From assembly GCA_035531775.1 (NCBI GenBank), contig DATKSG010000055.1, positions 1 to 5,661 on the forward strand: a DNA stretch of 5,661 bases, in the 5' to 3' direction. Source of the stretch: DATKSG01 sp035531775. GTDB taxonomy: Bacteria; Actinomycetota; Acidimicrobiia; Acidimicrobiales; UBA8190. The translations under genes and the position numbers were made by a program. Position 1 is the stretch's first letter, and the number at the start of each line of letters is the position of its first letter. The notes below the pieces were generated by a model. The model did no database searches. It worked only from the letters and a program-made list of their open reading frames with translations, and had not been told where the DNA came from. This document shows, one piece after another, positions 5,433 to 5,661 of this stretch.

Positions 5433-5661
5433 TCATTGCCGGGCCAGGGCAAACTGTGTGTCGCCTTCGGGGTCGCTGAAGGGCGGTCCGTCCACTTCGA
5501 CGACGACACGATGGAGTCTGCCGGTGAATCGAAATGGGGCCCGGTGGGCCCGGTTGACCGGGAGCCCGTCGCTATAGCCGCACGTGAGCCCGGCGCCGGT
5601 CAACGAGAAGCGCATGGGCGTCATCCGCGGGATCTCGGCCTCACCTACGAGCGTTCCGTCG
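5433..5661 (-). CDS. Probable arylsulfatase, C-terminal end only
   Basis: The frame ends with TGA at 5433 and stays open to the right edge, giving 75 visible residues plus one extra base; the 5' part lies outside the window. The visible pattern is DGTLVGEAEIPR, then MRFSLTGAGLTCGYSDGLPV, then APFRFTGRLHRVVVEVDG, and a final FALARQ. This matches the C-terminal beta-sheet tail that I recognise from large actinobacterial arylsulfatases, with its G-x-GL-x-x-G and PF-x-FTG-x-x-x-RV features. The sulfatase active site (C/S-x-P-x-R, where the formylglycine forms) would be several hundred residues upstream and cannot be seen, so activity is not shown. In-frame Met codons near 5624 and 5615 should not be taken as starts, because the family pattern continues upstream of them. 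It runs tail to tail with the SDR and belongs to another transcription unit. Confidence 0.8.
   Translation of the reverse strand, partial: DGTLVGEAEIPRMTPMRFSLTGAGLTCGYSDGLPVNRAHRAPFRFTGRLHRVVVEVDGPPFSDPEGDTQFALARQ

Noticed and set aside
5433..5624. Free-standing 63-residue gene on the minus strand
   Set aside because: The frame continues past the Met to the window edge with arylsulfatase-like sequence, so this is the end of a longer gene.

Overview
The window is GC-rich, tightly packed bacterial DNA with G/C-ending codons, GTG starts, 1- and 4-base gene overlaps and several lipid- or acid-activating enzymes. This fits a high-GC actinomycete. Acidimicrobiia or a mycobacterium-like relative is an inference from gene content only; there is no rRNA or other taxonomic marker here. 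No tRNA, rRNA, CRISPR array, insertion sequence or long repeat is visible.

Layout. Positions 1-1532 (+) hold the end of an acyl-CoA ligase whose stop codon overlaps the start of a zinc-dependent, NAD-type alcohol dehydrogenase. Positions 1558-2012 (-) hold two small genes in the opposite direction: a two-helix membrane protein, then a cysteine-rich DUF5522-type protein joined by a 4-base overlap. Positions 2013-2072 are a short divergent intergenic region that must carry the promoters of both flanking units. Positions 2073-5414 (+) are a three-gene operon: a second acyl-CoA ligase, a protein built from two EthD-like/dimeric alpha-beta-barrel halves, and a short-chain dehydrogenase/reductase (SDR) that starts in a 4-base overlap. 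From 5433 to the right edge (-) is the C-terminal end of a probable arylsulfatase, facing the SDR tail to tail.

How the genes may work together. Two ligases, one zinc alcohol dehydrogenase and one SDR form a toolkit for converting a carboxylic acid to its CoA thioester and oxidising or reducing hydroxyl and carbonyl groups. Such sets are common in actinobacterial catabolic clusters for fatty acids, steroids, terpenoids or other alicyclic and aromatic acids. A sulfatase next door could release an alcohol from a sulfate ester, but that link rests on adjacency alone. The substrate cannot be read from this window. The least understood part is the duplicated EthD-like protein, placed between a ligase and an SDR with tight coupling to the SDR.
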